Of a stretch of 64,000 bases of DNA, positions 45,601-58,810 are shown piece after piece. The notes beneath the pieces are model-generated. The model ran no database searches, was not told the origin of the DNA, and saw only the letters and a list, made by a program, of their open reading frames with translations. Each line of letters starts with the position of its first letter. Within the stretch, counting starts at the first letter, position 1. Origin of the DNA: Breviolum minutum Mf 1.05b.01 (taxonomy: Eukaryota > Sar > Dinophyceae > Suessiales > Symbiodiniaceae); the NCBI GenBank assembly GCA_000507305.1, contig DF240087.1:1-64000 (forward strand). The letters are read 5' to 3'. Made by a program: the position numbers and the translations under genes.

Positions 45601-48600
45601 GGGACACCGATGCTGCAACTCTCTTCTTAGGGGCGTAGGTCACCGAATGCAACAATACTTCCAGGTCGGAACATGGCTGTTTTCAAACAAGTAGCCAAAG
45701 AGACCACAAAGATTGATGCCTTGTACTGAGCTATGCGCCTGGATATCTTCTGTAATTCGCTTGTGTCGAGATCTGATGTGTCTCGAACCTTACTCACCTG
45801 CATACCTTGTAGCACTGCCAAACTTCATTGCCCCAGATTGCTTCCAAGTTGCGCTGGCTGTGATGAATCCACTCAGCCTCACATTTGGCACACAGTTCAT
45901 GACAAACCACTTTGCGTGTAGTGGTTTGTTTAAACCAGTGGACACCCCTGAAACCAATGATTCTAGCTTCAGCCCAAAGTAAGGCCATGAAATTTAGAAG
46001 TCTTCCTGCCTGCGTTCATAAAGAAGACTGTTGACATGCCTTCTCGCGTTTTGAAGGACTATAGAGCAGGTTCGGATCATTGCAAAGCGAAATCACTGTG
46101 CTGACTTCCACCTTTTGCTGAAAAGAACCCCTTTCCATGAGGTACATCAAATGTATTTTATTATGTTATTGCGATATTGCGCTTTAGCGTGCTGTATGCC
46201 CCGCTTAACACAAACCTTGTCTCAACTCTTATACATCTTGTCAAATGGTTCTTCATGACCAACTTTATAAACAAACATGTCTACCGTCTACCAATAGAAG
46301 ATGTATCTTAGGCATGCAAAACATGACATGTTCATCAACGTGGACTCATGTCAATCCTTTCTGCCATGCAACGCAGGCTTGGATAAAAAGCGCACCAGAA
46401 AGGCCAAACGGAATACACCCATCAGGGTGATGACCTCAGGTAGCAACTCAACAGGGCCATTGACCTGGTTATCAAATGTCGCTCACATCAAGAGCATTGA
46501 AAACACGAACTAAAAACACACACGCAAAAACAACACCATTCAGAATGCTGTTGACCTGAATGTGAGTGATATTCATAGTGCACATGCTTTGTTCATGGTC
46601 TTGACCTAAAACGCATGTCACATATCACTTGCATTTCCGGAGAAAAAGTGCTCTGAATAATTTATAGCATCTTGCAGGGTCCTGTTGCCAAAGCAAAATG
46701 CGGCACCCGGACGAGTACCGTAACTATCTGATATTATCTGTACAAAATTGATCCGTGCACCAGCTATATACATGATTTGTATAGTTGTTGGGCAATTTCA
46801 GGGAATATGTTTGAACAAAAACCTGCGGTCCCGGAAGCTCTCGCAGCTCTCAGTGAAGTATCTACATTGTTGGATTGATGTAAAACCGTGTGAAACTATA
46901 AATGCTGCATGAATAATAAAATATAACAATCATATTGATACAGATTGTCAATGGCTGACACCCAGCTGTTTGTTGATCTCAACTAAGGCTTGCACCACAC
47001 CCACCAGCAGCGTAAAAATGGCGCCTCCAATGTGACCCCCCGAAGGGAGCCAGGTAGGACAGCTAAAGATCTACCAAAGAAGGTCAAGAGTGAAGAGTTC
47101 TAAAAATAAGTTTGTTTCCATTTATTTACAGTATCTTGTTTCAAACAAAAACCACTTACAGAGTTACACAGCATAGATGAACACTTGACTGTTGACATCT
47201 AATTACGGAAGTTATTGATTGAAAAATGATAATGAACAAGGATTAAAGGGATCAAGCTGCAAAGCTGGATTCACCGTCACCCAACCGAAGCCACCAGTCA
47301 CCAGCCCTTCCTGCATGAGTGCGCTGCTCCAAATCCCCGTAGTTGGCAAGCCTAAGTCGCTCAGGTCAGAGCTTTTACCCCATCACATTGCCCTGTAGCA
47401 TGCCAAAAGGAAGGGCATCAACAAAAATGGCCGAAAACAAGCACCATGGATGATATGTCGAACTTCATTGATGATATTATAAGCTGTACTATATATTATA
47501 TTAATTACCTGTCAGTGTTGATTCTCAAGCAGGAGTTCTACTTTTTGGATGGTTTCTGGGAGCTGCGAAGAATACTTTCCTTGCACTTCCAATCTGTGAG
47601 TGACATGTTGTTCCGCAATGCGCAATGTTCAGCGCTTTGGTGCTAACTGCTAAGCTTGGTACTGTTCTCCCGTGAGCAAACTGATGAGACCCCCAGTACC
47701 TAGGCTGGGTAGCCACAAACCACGAGCAGCCTTTTTGCTACACTCTCAAGAGTATTCAAGGCACAAAATGTGTTAAGGTATAGCCGGTACAAGCTCCTTA
47801 CTCCTTGTGAGGTACAAGGATGCGGATACAGGGGATCCTTCGAATGTAGAGTAAGTATGAGAAAAATCCTGCAAAGGACTGTAACACCCTGTAAACTAGC
47901 CAGAAAGTTGTTGGGAAGGGGATGGAAAGACAAAACCCTCAGGGGTTATACCTCAATCTCGCTCTGAAGCATTTTGAAAATTTCTTGTGAAGATCCTCTT
48001 TCAACCTTTTATTATCAAAGCAACACGACCATCAGCAGGGAACGCACCCGTTCAAAAAACAAACTGACATCACTTGCCCCAATCGAACTTGCTGGCATTT
48101 AGACATCTCATACCTAAGGAACTCAAGCATCCTGGAAACAGGAAACACACCCAGTGACCACATCGCACATCGTTCAGGGCACCAATGGAAGAATGGATGC
48201 AGGTGCCAAAGATTGAATAGAGGATGGGCGGCAAGATGCAACTATAGGGACCATGGATCAAATCCACCTGCCGCTTAAGAAGCCAATACCCAGTCAACAT
48301 ACATCACCTCTGAGTACTGCCTTCTGCTGTTTTGGCTGGGGGGATAACGGAATAACATCTATTCTTATCTATTTTTCATGAATGCGGATTCTTGTTGGAG
48401 GAAAGATGTGAAAGCAACATGCATGCCAACAACATCGAGGGTCTAAACTTGAAGCGGGAAACATGGAAACCAAAACAAGTATATGAATAGATTCCAAATA
48501 AATTTTGTGGGGCATCTCAGGTATACCACGAAGGCCTTGCAGAGATCTGCATGAGCCAACGACTGAGCCACCAAAATGCAGCCCAAGGTAATGCCTCCAG

Positions 48601-49610
48601 AGAGGTCCTGTTTGAAAAAAAGGCGGAAGGGGTCACTACGATTGTTCTGGTGAGTCGGTGACCAAGACAATATGTCAAATCAGTGAGTTAACTCAAAGAA
48701 ACATATGCAAATATGCAATTTTCTACATCAAAAATAAGCAAGTTTTGATAATTATGCAAAAGCATGATTATCATCTTTGCCCTTCAATCCATTCACAGCC
48801 CTTTGACTCATGTTCCATGGCTCGCACACACCTTGAGACCAAACTCTTTCCAGCTGTACTCTGGCAGCCATTCCAGAATTGGCAGAAACCTCGGGTAACG
48901 GTCGCCCACAAACCACCAATGACACCGCCAAGAACATGTCGTGATGTTGGAATTTGCGGAGGAGTTCACCATCTTCCATAGTGAATACACCACTGTGATC
49001 CACTGTGACTGACCTTCAGGATGTGTCCACTATCATGTCAATGTGCCTAATATGTCGAACCAGCGATGGAGGCTTGTGCTTGTCATGGTCCAAAACCGAA
49101 TTGTTTTATTCTAGAGATTTTTGTTCCTCAAACGCTCACATGTTCTTCGTTATTTCTTTTAGATAGTATATAGTATTTGACGGTATTTGTCTGTTCTTGG
49201 GGCTCTGTTTCATGCAATTTTCGCCAAAAGCTATTTTTCTGTCACTAATCATCTTGACTGTAATCACCCAGCTATATCTGACATGTTACAGACATATTGT
49301 GGGTATAGTGGAAAGAAAAACAGAGAGGATGGACATCTACTAGCTACAGTATAAATATAATTCAACAAACAACTCGCATGTATTGCTCACGTTTCGACCA
49401 TATCACATATACCAAACAAATAATTCAGCGCACAACAGGGCACAACTACACTCTACTTGCGGTTGTATATGGGATTGAAGATACTGCACATCCAAGAAGC
49501 TTGTACACGCGCTCCTTCCAAGTGCTCCGTGGTTGAAGGACCTGACTAGCTGCTGGTCCCTCTGGCGCCCTTAAGGGATAGTATTCCTCGATCAATGCGT
49601 CTCGTGCCAT
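39640..49610 (-). CDS. SulP/SLC26-type anion transporter, split gene
   Basis: The gene encodes a multi-pass membrane transporter for anions such as sulfate. The start at 49610 gives MARDALIEEYYPLRAPEG and TWKERVYKLLG (to about 49480). Next: about 48905-48832, PRFLPILEWLPEYSWKEFGLK; 48607-48536, DLSGGITLGCILVAQSLAHA; 48267-48151, VDLIHGPYSCILPPILYS then IFGTCIHSSIGA; about 47045-46980, GGHIGGAIFTLLVGVVQA; 45909-45853, VPNVRLSGFITAS; 45454-45391, AILIMASQFKPMLGLPKSD; about 43720-43590, VPAGLPNLTWP; 41164 to about 41087, INELLALGFANLGGAICGAV; about 39790-39700, GMGIAYSTGVMSQLGANIYV. These match SulP family blocks in N-to-C order, and exons with both ends resolved fit the frame exactly. Donors include GTGTGT, GCCTTC and GCAACT. 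Introns range from about 0.2 to 2.4 kb. The C-terminal STAS domain was not found; it may lie below 39.6 kb. Some small exons are surely missing. Confidence 0.8.
39905..39982. repeat. (ATC/AAC)n degenerate microsatellite
   Basis: Repeated CATCATCAACA and ATCACCATGATC units; related low-complexity sequence continues to about 40170. Confidence 0.85.
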
Positions 49611-49619
49611 GGCGCTCAA

Positions 49620-50560
49620 ACTGCCTCCTTTGTAGCAAGAGAGTGGGATAATGATTTATGATTTTGTCCATGCGAGGTTTCATCAGGTTTCATGGAATTT
49701 TGGATGCTGAATTGTCTTTGCAATTTTGAGGTCATGTTGTATATAGAGGCGGAGTTTCATGATTGGTTGCACTACAAGCATGTCACACACACACACACAC
49801 TTTCCGTGTTCCAATTCTCTATTCATACTTGTAATTCAGCAGCGGGTGCAACCAACACATAGCCACTGCTCTGCATGTATGTGCATATTCTCTTGTACGC
49901 TTGATGGGCCTAGTCCGTTTCGAACTCTGAGGTGGCTGTTCTTCAATAACCGTGAAACAATGTCCAGGCTTCCTGACAAAAAAAAAGTCACACAGTGAAA
50001 ACACCCAATACAATTAAATAAAGCTGGCCCTTGGATATGATCGGATCACAAGTCGCCTTTTGCTTTTGAATGTCTTTACCAGGACCATCAAGGATCTACA
50101 TCACTCTTTACCATGTCCGGTTTCAGTGGGCTCAAGTCTTGCAGTGGAACCCCGGTTTCTGTTGAAGCTGTGAACATTTCCGTTTAATTACATCTCATCG
50201 CCGTTGTACTTGAAACCATCCTCACCCACAAACCATCATCAACACTATCAACGTCGTCCCCCCTCATCATCATACTCATCACAGCATATGACTCTGTGAC
50301 AGCACATCAATCAAACATGTTCCTTAAAGCCGAACTGACTAAATGTTATCCTCTACAGTTTGGGGCTCCCATGATGTGGCTCAGATTGATAAAAGGTCCA
50401 TGCTTCAATGGTCCCAGCTGTCTATGAGCATTCCCAACAAGCCCATTTTCCTTTCCTCACTTTCAGAACAAATTGCCCCGAAAAAAACACATTGAACGAC
50501 TTGCTAGAGTTCTTCTCACGGAGTTCTTATACACAAACCAGAAAACAACGCGTCAGCATT
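49620..50560. promoter_or_regulatory. Upstream flank of the transporter gene
   Basis: No exon is supported here. The interval upstream (minus strand) of the transporter ATG at 49610 should contain its promoter. A (CA) run lies at about 49785-49800. Dinoflagellate promoters lack a reliable TATA box, so no site is called. Confidence 0.3.
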
Positions 50561-51055
50561 TCAAAGCTCCAGTTTGGGCAAAGTGCAACTTCCCATCTTC
50601 CCAATTTGGCTTAGGAAGGACTGGCTGCACCTGGGTGTGATGCGGAAGCACCAGCAAGTTGAACTGCTTCCCTGGGAATCGGAAGGTGCGAGGAAGGCGG
50701 ATGGATTAACCAACAGCTACTGCCCATATGGAAAAAAAATCCGTGACACATGTATAGCTCGAGATGCACTGCCAGGCGCGAGTTTGTGTGTTTTTTTTTT
50801 GGAAGGACAAATTGAAGTGCCGCATTGGGCAAGGGCTCACCCTAAATGAGCAGTGCCCGCAGTTACGCAAGCTAGCAGAAGGATACCACGGTGGTCATGT
50901 TGCCCTTTGATGTCAAAAGATTACGACTGCAAGCAGTCAATGCTTACGTCTTGTCATCATATCAAATATGTATCCTGGTCCTTTGATATCATTTGATGAC
51001 ATAATCTCCCCAAAAAAATGTTTCCAGGCATTTCCAACCTGAAATGTGGGACACC

Positions 51056-53236
51056 TTCTGCCTTCTGTCCCCTAAATTCCTTTCTTCCAACATGGGAAGA
51101 AGTTCGCCGAGTCCCGGGCGCATGCACAAGGCCCACCTTAGCTGCATCTGACGCATCAATCCAAGTGTAGCAGCAACAGGTCCACCCCTCCAAATTTAAC
51201 ATGGAACCAAAAAATGGATAAAAATGGCGGGTTTCAAAAGGAATCCTAATTCCAGGGTGCCATTTTCAGGTTCCATGTTTAAACTTTGGGAGAGTATCAG
51301 AACAAGCCACCTGCATGAGGCAAAATAATGACGCCTCTGACATGATTGAAATAAAAATATGTATGTCCTACAGTGAGCAGCAGCAAATGTTGCACCGTCA
51401 TCAAGGATTATTGACACTACTCGGCTGGCATGAATTAGTGTTTGGTTCGATGACCGGTGGCCCTAAACATCATGTCTGATTGTGGGGCAACTTGTTGAAA
51501 TTTACTAAGCTACCTTGTACAAAGATGTATATGGAAAAAATCGAAGATCGTTCTCCTGAAACATAATTGAATTTGGATGAGTTTGAAGGGTGGACTATGA
51601 TAGAGCACTTAGACTTAGACTAAATCAATCTTTAGTATACTATGTATACTGTATACTGTTTGTATGCTGTTTGTAACATTCTACTTTTGGAGGTGGTGTT
51701 GATGTAGGACTGATGTGCACCCGAAAACCTCCCATCGGCGAATCTGGACCGAGATTTGCACTGATAAAAGATCTCTCGGAAGATGTCCAATCCTCGTTTT
51801 TGACAAAGTGACTGAATCACAATGGCAAATTGAATAGATCAGCAGCACCAAAGAACCAACAAAGTTTCCCAAACAAAACCACATTGTTTGCGGTTCCTGA
51901 TGTATCCTGATCTTTGGTAGAAAATCATCCCGTCAGCCAATCAACACTGAAGATCCGAACCCTTTTTGAATCTTAGATTCAGATCATGCGACTGGTTTTC
52001 AAGGCTGCAGGTTGCCATTGTCAAAATTGCGTCCAAGGTGATCAACCATCAATGAGTACTTTAGAAGTGTGTAGCTCAAGAAGTTCATGATTCATCCCCA
52101 GCAATGTCATGTTTGCATCACATTCACCTCAGATTGAGCAAGAGGCGTCAATTAACTAACCATGACCAATATATTCATATTACGTATTCATATGTTGCAA
52201 AGCCGTTTCTCATAAGTTGCCCACATTTCTTCGATTCACAACCTCAAAATGGTAATTTTTTGAAGGATTCCTCTTACCAAACCTACCTTGTGATGGTTTC
52301 AATCAGACTCTACCCCCAAAACATCCCAGCCATCTCCAGCCATCTCCAGCCAAAAAGTCAAGCTTCCAGAGTGGGTACCAGAAGCTGGACGCATTGCACT
52401 TAAGACCTTAAGCTTCAAGAAGTTTTCCCTTTCCAAAGTCCACCAAACCTGCCCTCCAGTAACCTCACATGAGGCATGGTAGATAGTTACATGTAAAAAC
52501 TCGAGGATCTTACCTTTCTATCATGCAGGAAACGATCAATTTTGCATCTTTTCTTTTCTCAGGTTATGTAGTGCAAGACTTGAATCTACCAGTACATAAC
52601 TTCCACATTTTTTGGGTAAGTTTGAGTAGGGTAGGTCATACAAATCATTGGATATTTCAACATGTGTGCACAAACACTTACACAGCAAGTCCCTGGGCCC
52701 GCTGGCACTGGAGACATCGGTGGAATCCATCAGACTATGACCTCAAACTGCAGGGTGAGGCGATAAGGACCAGCAATGATCAGACAACAAATCAAGATGC
52801 ATTGAATCATATAATGTTGTGTTTTCCTGGAAAAGGGGATTGCATTTTGTCTGCAAGAAAAGGAGGCACGGTCAGAACAGAAGTTTCTCATTTTGTTCCT
52901 ACTGGTCTGCCAACATAAATGTTTACCTTTTTTCCATTGTTTGTGTATTAACTCATGAACTTACAGTATATCATACCTCCAAAGCTCGGAAATCCTGAAA
53001 TTTGCAGGAAGACTAGTGGGACTCATTTCCCTCCTTTTGGGGTAACATGACCTAAGGCCTGGCAGCCAGCAGCCATCCAAGGCAGCGGCTGCGAGAAAGG
53101 TCCACCAACTCTTTGCCCGGTCCGTATTGTCGTTGCGCCTCGTTGCCGGTTTCCCAGTGAACATCAACGGTTTAATCTCGGTGGATCTTCGGTGAATAGG
53201 AGGGTATGTTGATAGGGATCGGCCCTGGAAAACCAC
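51056..53236 (-). CDS. Exon-like pieces of an unknown minus-strand gene
   Basis: Three segments look coding. The first, at 53236-52970, reads SLSTYPPIHRRSTEIKPLMF and continues to WWTFLAAAALDG; an overlapping frame (GNEAQRQYGPGKELVDLSRS) also looks plausible. The second, at about 51815-51733, reads LCQKRGLDIFREIFYQCKSR and ends at a GTTTTC donor. The third, at about 51150-51056, reads GLGELLPMLEERNLGDRRQK and ends at a GTGTCC donor. They lie upstream of the transporter start and downstream of the stop at 54638, so they would form a separate gene. No family is recognised. Confidence 0.3.
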
Positions 53237-53454
53237 CGTTTATTGTTGGGTGAGGTCACTATTCTTGTAACTTGACGAGATTTAACAGCTGCTTGGTCAT
53301 AACTGTACGATATTCATGGATTTTTGATACCAAGCCAAATAGACAACTGGCTCCAAAGGGTAACCTTCCCGAAAAAAAAATGACGACGAACAAAGAACCA
53401 AGGGAGTGAGGGTTTCATTGTGGCTCGTCACCTGGATCCTTCCTGTGATTGATT

Positions 53455-53557
53455 GGACTGGTTTTTTGGAGCTGGAAATTCGCAGCTCCAAAAAATCATG
53501 CCAGAAATGATGAAGAACTTCTCCCAAATCATGTTAAAGGAAGTAGACAAGGATTAA
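53455..53557 (+). CDS. Possible plus-strand terminal exon
   Basis: The frame GAGNSQLQKIMPEMMKNFSQ continues to IMLKEVDKD and a TAA at about 53557. It is short and alone on the plus strand, and the reverse strand is also open, so support is weak. Confidence 0.2.
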
Positions 53558-54184
53558 AAAAAAAGTCAGATCTCAACCAAACTTTCCAAAGGGCCAAAAG
53601 GAGGTCACCCCCCTTGGTCCCCTCAGCTCCAGGCCCAGTCCAAATAGCCAACAACCGAAGGGTGCAGAGTGTTGCTCTGGCACGCAGGGACGATCAAAAA
53701 ACGCCCAGAATCGGGGTGTGACTGGTACCATGGATCCAGTCAAGTTGTCAATGTTTATATGCTTAAGCCTATGAAATGGTGAGTGATTCTCTGTTTTGGG
53801 GGGACCTTACCTAGGGCACTTGGTAACTTTGTTCACACTTCGTCTTTTTTGGTTAAATGAGAACCAGCCTTTGGATTGTGTTCACCACTTCACATCTTGG
53901 AATGTCTCAAAAAAAATTATCCCCGTTCAAATATCTAAAGACATGGATTTGAAGAAAGCAGGTTGAAGCCCAAAATGTCACACGTGGCCGACCTGCTTCT
54001 TGAACTCTTTATGTGTGAGTGAAAGGTCTTCACTCTTCGCATATTTCAAGAAGAACAGCATGGTCCTGAGCTGAAAGAGGGATGCATATCGACAGCTAAA
54101 TCATCCAATCTTTTGATCCTTGGTGGAATTGCAAAACAAAACAAACAAAATAATAACATATGATTCATATGATGTCATCATTTC

Positions 54185-54285
54185 AAGTCCATATATATAT
54201 ATCTCATATATATATATATGTTCATATGTTAAACATATGTTGTAGACATTGAAGCCCTACCCCCCCCCCCCCAAAAAAAAAAAAA
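54185..54285. repeat. (AT)n runs and a C-run/A-run tract
   Basis: Two AT runs at about 54188-54219 are followed at about 54262-54290 by 12-13 C residues and then about 17 A residues. The homopolymers are a likely site of sequencing error. Confidence 0.9.
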
Positions 54286-54540
54286 AAAACACATCCTGGC
54301 CCCAAACTTGAAGTTTAGTTTCCTATAATAAGGGCATCAAATCTGACAAGCCTTATCAACATGTTTCAGCTTCATCCAGTCAAGGGCTTGGTTCAATCAT
54401 CTGAAAGCTGAAAAACGCTGGAAAGTCCCAAATTCCCAGCAGGTTAAACCAGCCCCAACCTGGAAACACCCGAACAAACCTAGAGAAAAACAACTAGGAC
54501 CTAGAGAGACAGAGATTGGATCCGCATTTGGTGTTTTCCA

Positions 54541-54541
54541 G

Positions 54542-54578
<37 letters not shown>
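54541..54578. repeat. (ATC)n microsatellite
   Basis: About 12 perfect ATC units lie about 60 bases downstream of the stop of the minus-strand gene that ends at 54638. Confidence 0.95.
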
Positions 54579-54637
54579 TCACCTAGCAAACTGAGCAGAA
54601 AGCGGAAGCGCGGCTGTACCCACCCTCCACCCCGGCA

Positions 54638-57600
54638 TTAAGGTGATGACTCGATATGTGCCAGCAAACCTTTCAGATCTTTGGGTGCCACTTTCTGCAA
54701 CAACAAGGAGGTGGGTTGCATGGCGAGCAGGGTTGAAGGAGGGAGGTAGGGTTGGTAAGGATAGCCGAAGTGACAACACTGCAGTGCAGTAGCTGAATCA
54801 ACATATTGACAAATTTCATAAAATCATGATAGGTGAATATGTTTTGTTGATACCAGCCGTCTCTTGCAACGCCCAAGATGTCCTCATCTTGCACTAGCAC
54901 TGTGGCGCGTGACAAGAACACCTGGCGCGCTGGGAGCAACACATTGGCGCCTCATTCCCTCACCCGAACAGAGGAACCTTGTTTCAAACAACGGTGGGTT
55001 TTCCGAGTCTCATTGTAGACCACCATATCTGAGGTGAGCATGATGAGGTTAGTTGCTACCAGTATGGCACATGGACCGAAGCACACGACACCATTGAAGT
55101 TTACAGTCAACAGGATAGTAGGATTCCTCGCGAAGAAAGTGACTCTATGGGGCTCTAGCGTGCTCTTGCGAGGGAACCGAATCATTTCATTAAAGCTCTG
55201 CAAGCATTTGACACTTGTTTACACATAGTTTGCTTGATTGCTAGGAGCCTAGAGAGTGCCCACTGAAGTTTGTATTAAAACTTCACCGAGTCGCAAAAAC
55301 TATAGCAATATCAGCAGGTAACAACGCGCACCTGATTTGGACCACCTTCAGATCGATCAACCAGTCTTAAACAAATGTCCAAATCAGCAAAGTCGAAGGG
55401 TCCCAACCTCAGAAAAGTTTTAGAAGGTCCGACCTTCAGAAGTTTGTTTCGAAAGATGGAGAAACCCTTGAAGAAAATGTCTAGTCAGTTCAAAAAACGA
55501 AGAAGCCAAATAGGTAAAGGAGTCCTGACTTGGCGTTTGGCCCAATATTTTGTGGCCTTTTCAATCGAAGAGCTGGGCTTGATAGTGGCTATGATCCTAG
55601 ACCGAAAAGACTTCTAGACTGCGTCTTTATACCAATACCTGTTGATGTTGACAGTGTGGATGTGTACGTTGCATCTGTTGTCGTCTAGTCACCTAGTCTA
55701 TGATGTCGTTTCACCTATTCGCTTAGTTATTGGTGTCACTGCAATCTTTGGAGTGTCGGGTTTTTGGACTGGGTGATTCTGATATTGGTTGCGGTTACAA
55801 TATGTTTGTTACGGTTACGATATGCTTCAGAATGTTGCACTATGTTATGGTGATAAATAAACAAAGGCCAATCAAACTTCTGGCTCAGGACTTTGGATAC
55901 ATTCTGTGCAACCTGCAAGACGGCAGAGCGACTCAAATTACTGCAAACGATGTCAGACTTCATTGACATCCAATTCAAAATACTTCAAACATCTTTTAGC
56001 GAGGAAAGCAAATATAGAAGTCACCTCATGTGATCAACTCATTGTGGTGGCCGCTGTAGGTCCAAACGCAAAAATGGAAACTCCCTGTACGTAGCACTGT
56101 AGGACCTACAAAAGAAACTGCATCCCACATATTGGAACGTTCATTCGCAATCACCAAAACCGGTAATTTGTAATTGATGGTGAAAACTATATTATGTATA
56201 CAGTATACACGCCAAAAAAATGATGCAAAATACTGTAATAGATTTCAAAAATCCACAGTGATTATATACAGTTTCTTGGTTGTCCAAGGACCAATGATAT
56301 TCTGGTCACCGACCACATGCAGCTGATTATGCTCCCCATGATTGAGGTGCATGCTGCTGGCAACTCATCACCTTTTGTAGATGTCAGGCATGCAAAACCA
56401 ACAAAGAACAGTGACGTTGGAAGCTGCAAAATTGAACTGTACATTTGCGCGTACATATGCATACAGAATGTGTGTACCTAATGACACACTTTGGTATATT
56501 TTAGAAATGATAGAGAAAGTATGTATTTCATACACGCAAATGTGATAGCCATACACAATCATACATACATACCACTATCAAAACCAATGTCTATCTGTCT
56601 ATCAAACACACTTAAACATGAGAAAAATGCGTGAACCTGCAATGTGCATACCAAATCAAAAAATCAAACCTACAGGCTTACAGGATGGCTCTTTAGTGCA
56701 CATCAATGCATATCAAATCTTCCCGGCAAGTCCTTCCTTCCAAAAGACCAAGGACATTCAAGGACAGTCCCATTGACAGAGAGGGATGCTTTTGGTGTCC
56801 GATGCAGGCAAGAAATACTACTTACTCAACACCAACCATCTGCATCCCCACGTTCTCAAAAATATACCGATGTCATCCGATGTCATCCAATGCCAAACTA
56901 CACTTGTTGTCCTTCCCCGATCTTGGCAACACTTTGCAGCCGCATCGCTTTTTTGCACACGCCTGTCTGCGTTCAACAGCTGTAAGCATGGCGAAACGGC
57001 CTCGTGCCCTTCGTGCCCGTGTCATTTGCACTGGCCTTCCCAACTGAGCCCTCTGCAGGGGCCTGGGGAAAATGTGAGTTGCGACCTAATTCGGAGGGAC
57101 GAGGTGTGGACTCTGCAAATTGGTTTCTTTGGGGCACGGCCCCAAATTGGAAACCAAGCTTTCGAAATTGTCATGTTGACTTTGATGAGTCAAACTGAAC
57201 GTCTCCTAATTTTGAATGTTATGATTACATATCAAAACATTATCAAATTATATTAGTATATATTAGTTATGTATTGCCCGTGATACACTAATGATCTTCC
57301 ATGTGATCTTGTCTCAGTTACGGAGATCGCACACTTCAAATCTTCAATCTCTGTCCATTTCTTGGTCACGTCCCTTTCGTGAGAACTTTGGAGCGGCCAT
57401 TAAAGGACCCTAGAGTCGGTTCACCCCAAGGTGTTCTCAGCCGTGTAGGTCATGTACAGGAAGCCATCTTCTGCTTTGTAGGCTTCATAAAGCTCCTCAA
57501 TGACGACATGGCCGGGGTTAGGAAACAATATTCTGTAGCACGGTCTTTCCTAGACCACTTTCAACCACTATACTGTTTTAATGTGTGGGCTTTCTGTATT

Positions 57601-58776
57601 TTTCATTATTTTTCCATGATCTTCTTGCAAAGGAGCACTATCACGAAAAAGTTGATGCGGTGATTGATACAATACGTAAATGTGAAACACTGTTCCACCT
57701 CCCAAAATGGACAAGCAACTTAAGTTGCCAAGGTCCCCCTAATGTTTACCAACTTGCATTCAGAGGAAAATGATCACATCATCGAACCGAAAAAGAACTC
57801 AACAATTCGTCTCAACATAACTTTTATATAACCATTTTCCAAGTTTCTGCCATTGGTGCTCCGGTCTTGGTTGCCTTGTTGTTGGCCAAAAGGTAAATGA
57901 CCTCCACTCTGTAATTCCAACAGCGGCACCGGGCGGAAGAAAAGATTGGGATTTCAGTGTTACATAATATATTGAGAAATAAATATCTATGTTAGTAAAA
58001 TCAAACTTTGTCATCGTTGAAAATATTTCACCAACTTGGTTTTCCCTGAAATAAGGAGATTTTCCCTGTGCGGCTAGCTGTTTGGAGTGAAGTGATATTG
58101 TTAAAAATTGGCCAAAAGAGTAATCCTAGCCCACTATCTGACTCGAGCCACTTCTGTCAAGACATTGTTGGAATGACACTGTCCATACTTCCGATCCGAA
58201 TTTCAGCCTGATGATGAAGCCTGATATATATATATATACATATATATATAGGGTTCAAGAATCACGCTAAAACCGTGTCTGTGATGTTCACCAAAAACAG
58301 GGTAAAGTAGTAATCCGTAAACTCGGAGCATCGGAGTTCTCCATGCCTGATCTGAGGCGTGATCTCCCTCCTGAGCATGCTGGATGTTGTTCAAAATGAT
58401 GTATTTGAACCTCATTTGCTGCTGCATGAGGAAGAGCTGCTGGCGGATACTGTAATATAATATCACCATATATCAAATATATCTTATCTAAATATTAAAT
58501 ATATATAATCAAAAATCTATATCTGCATATTGTGTCAAGTTGAGGGAATTTGTGGGAGGAAGTAGGAGGAGCAAAATGGATGTACCATGAGAGATCAGGG
58601 GCCTCGTGTTACAAGAATCTGATAAGCAATCCTCGTTCAACCCATACAAATCCAGGAGGAAAAAAGCAAGCACCTGCAAATTCTGATAGGTCTGATCATC
58701 GAATCCTATGCCTAACCGGCCTACCCCCAATGAATATGATACCATCATCATCATCATCATCATCAGCATCATCATG

Positions 58777-58810
<34 letters not shown>

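Noticed and set aside
45627-45821. Minus-strand frame ELQKISRRIAQYKASIF as a transporter exon
   Set aside because: The flanking transporter exons 45909-45853 and 45454-45391 join directly to give a continuous family block, so this lies in an intron.
50121-50135. GGGCTCAAGTCTTG as a possible spliced-leader relic
   Set aside because: Only about eight bases match the end of the dinoflagellate spliced leader; this is expected by chance.
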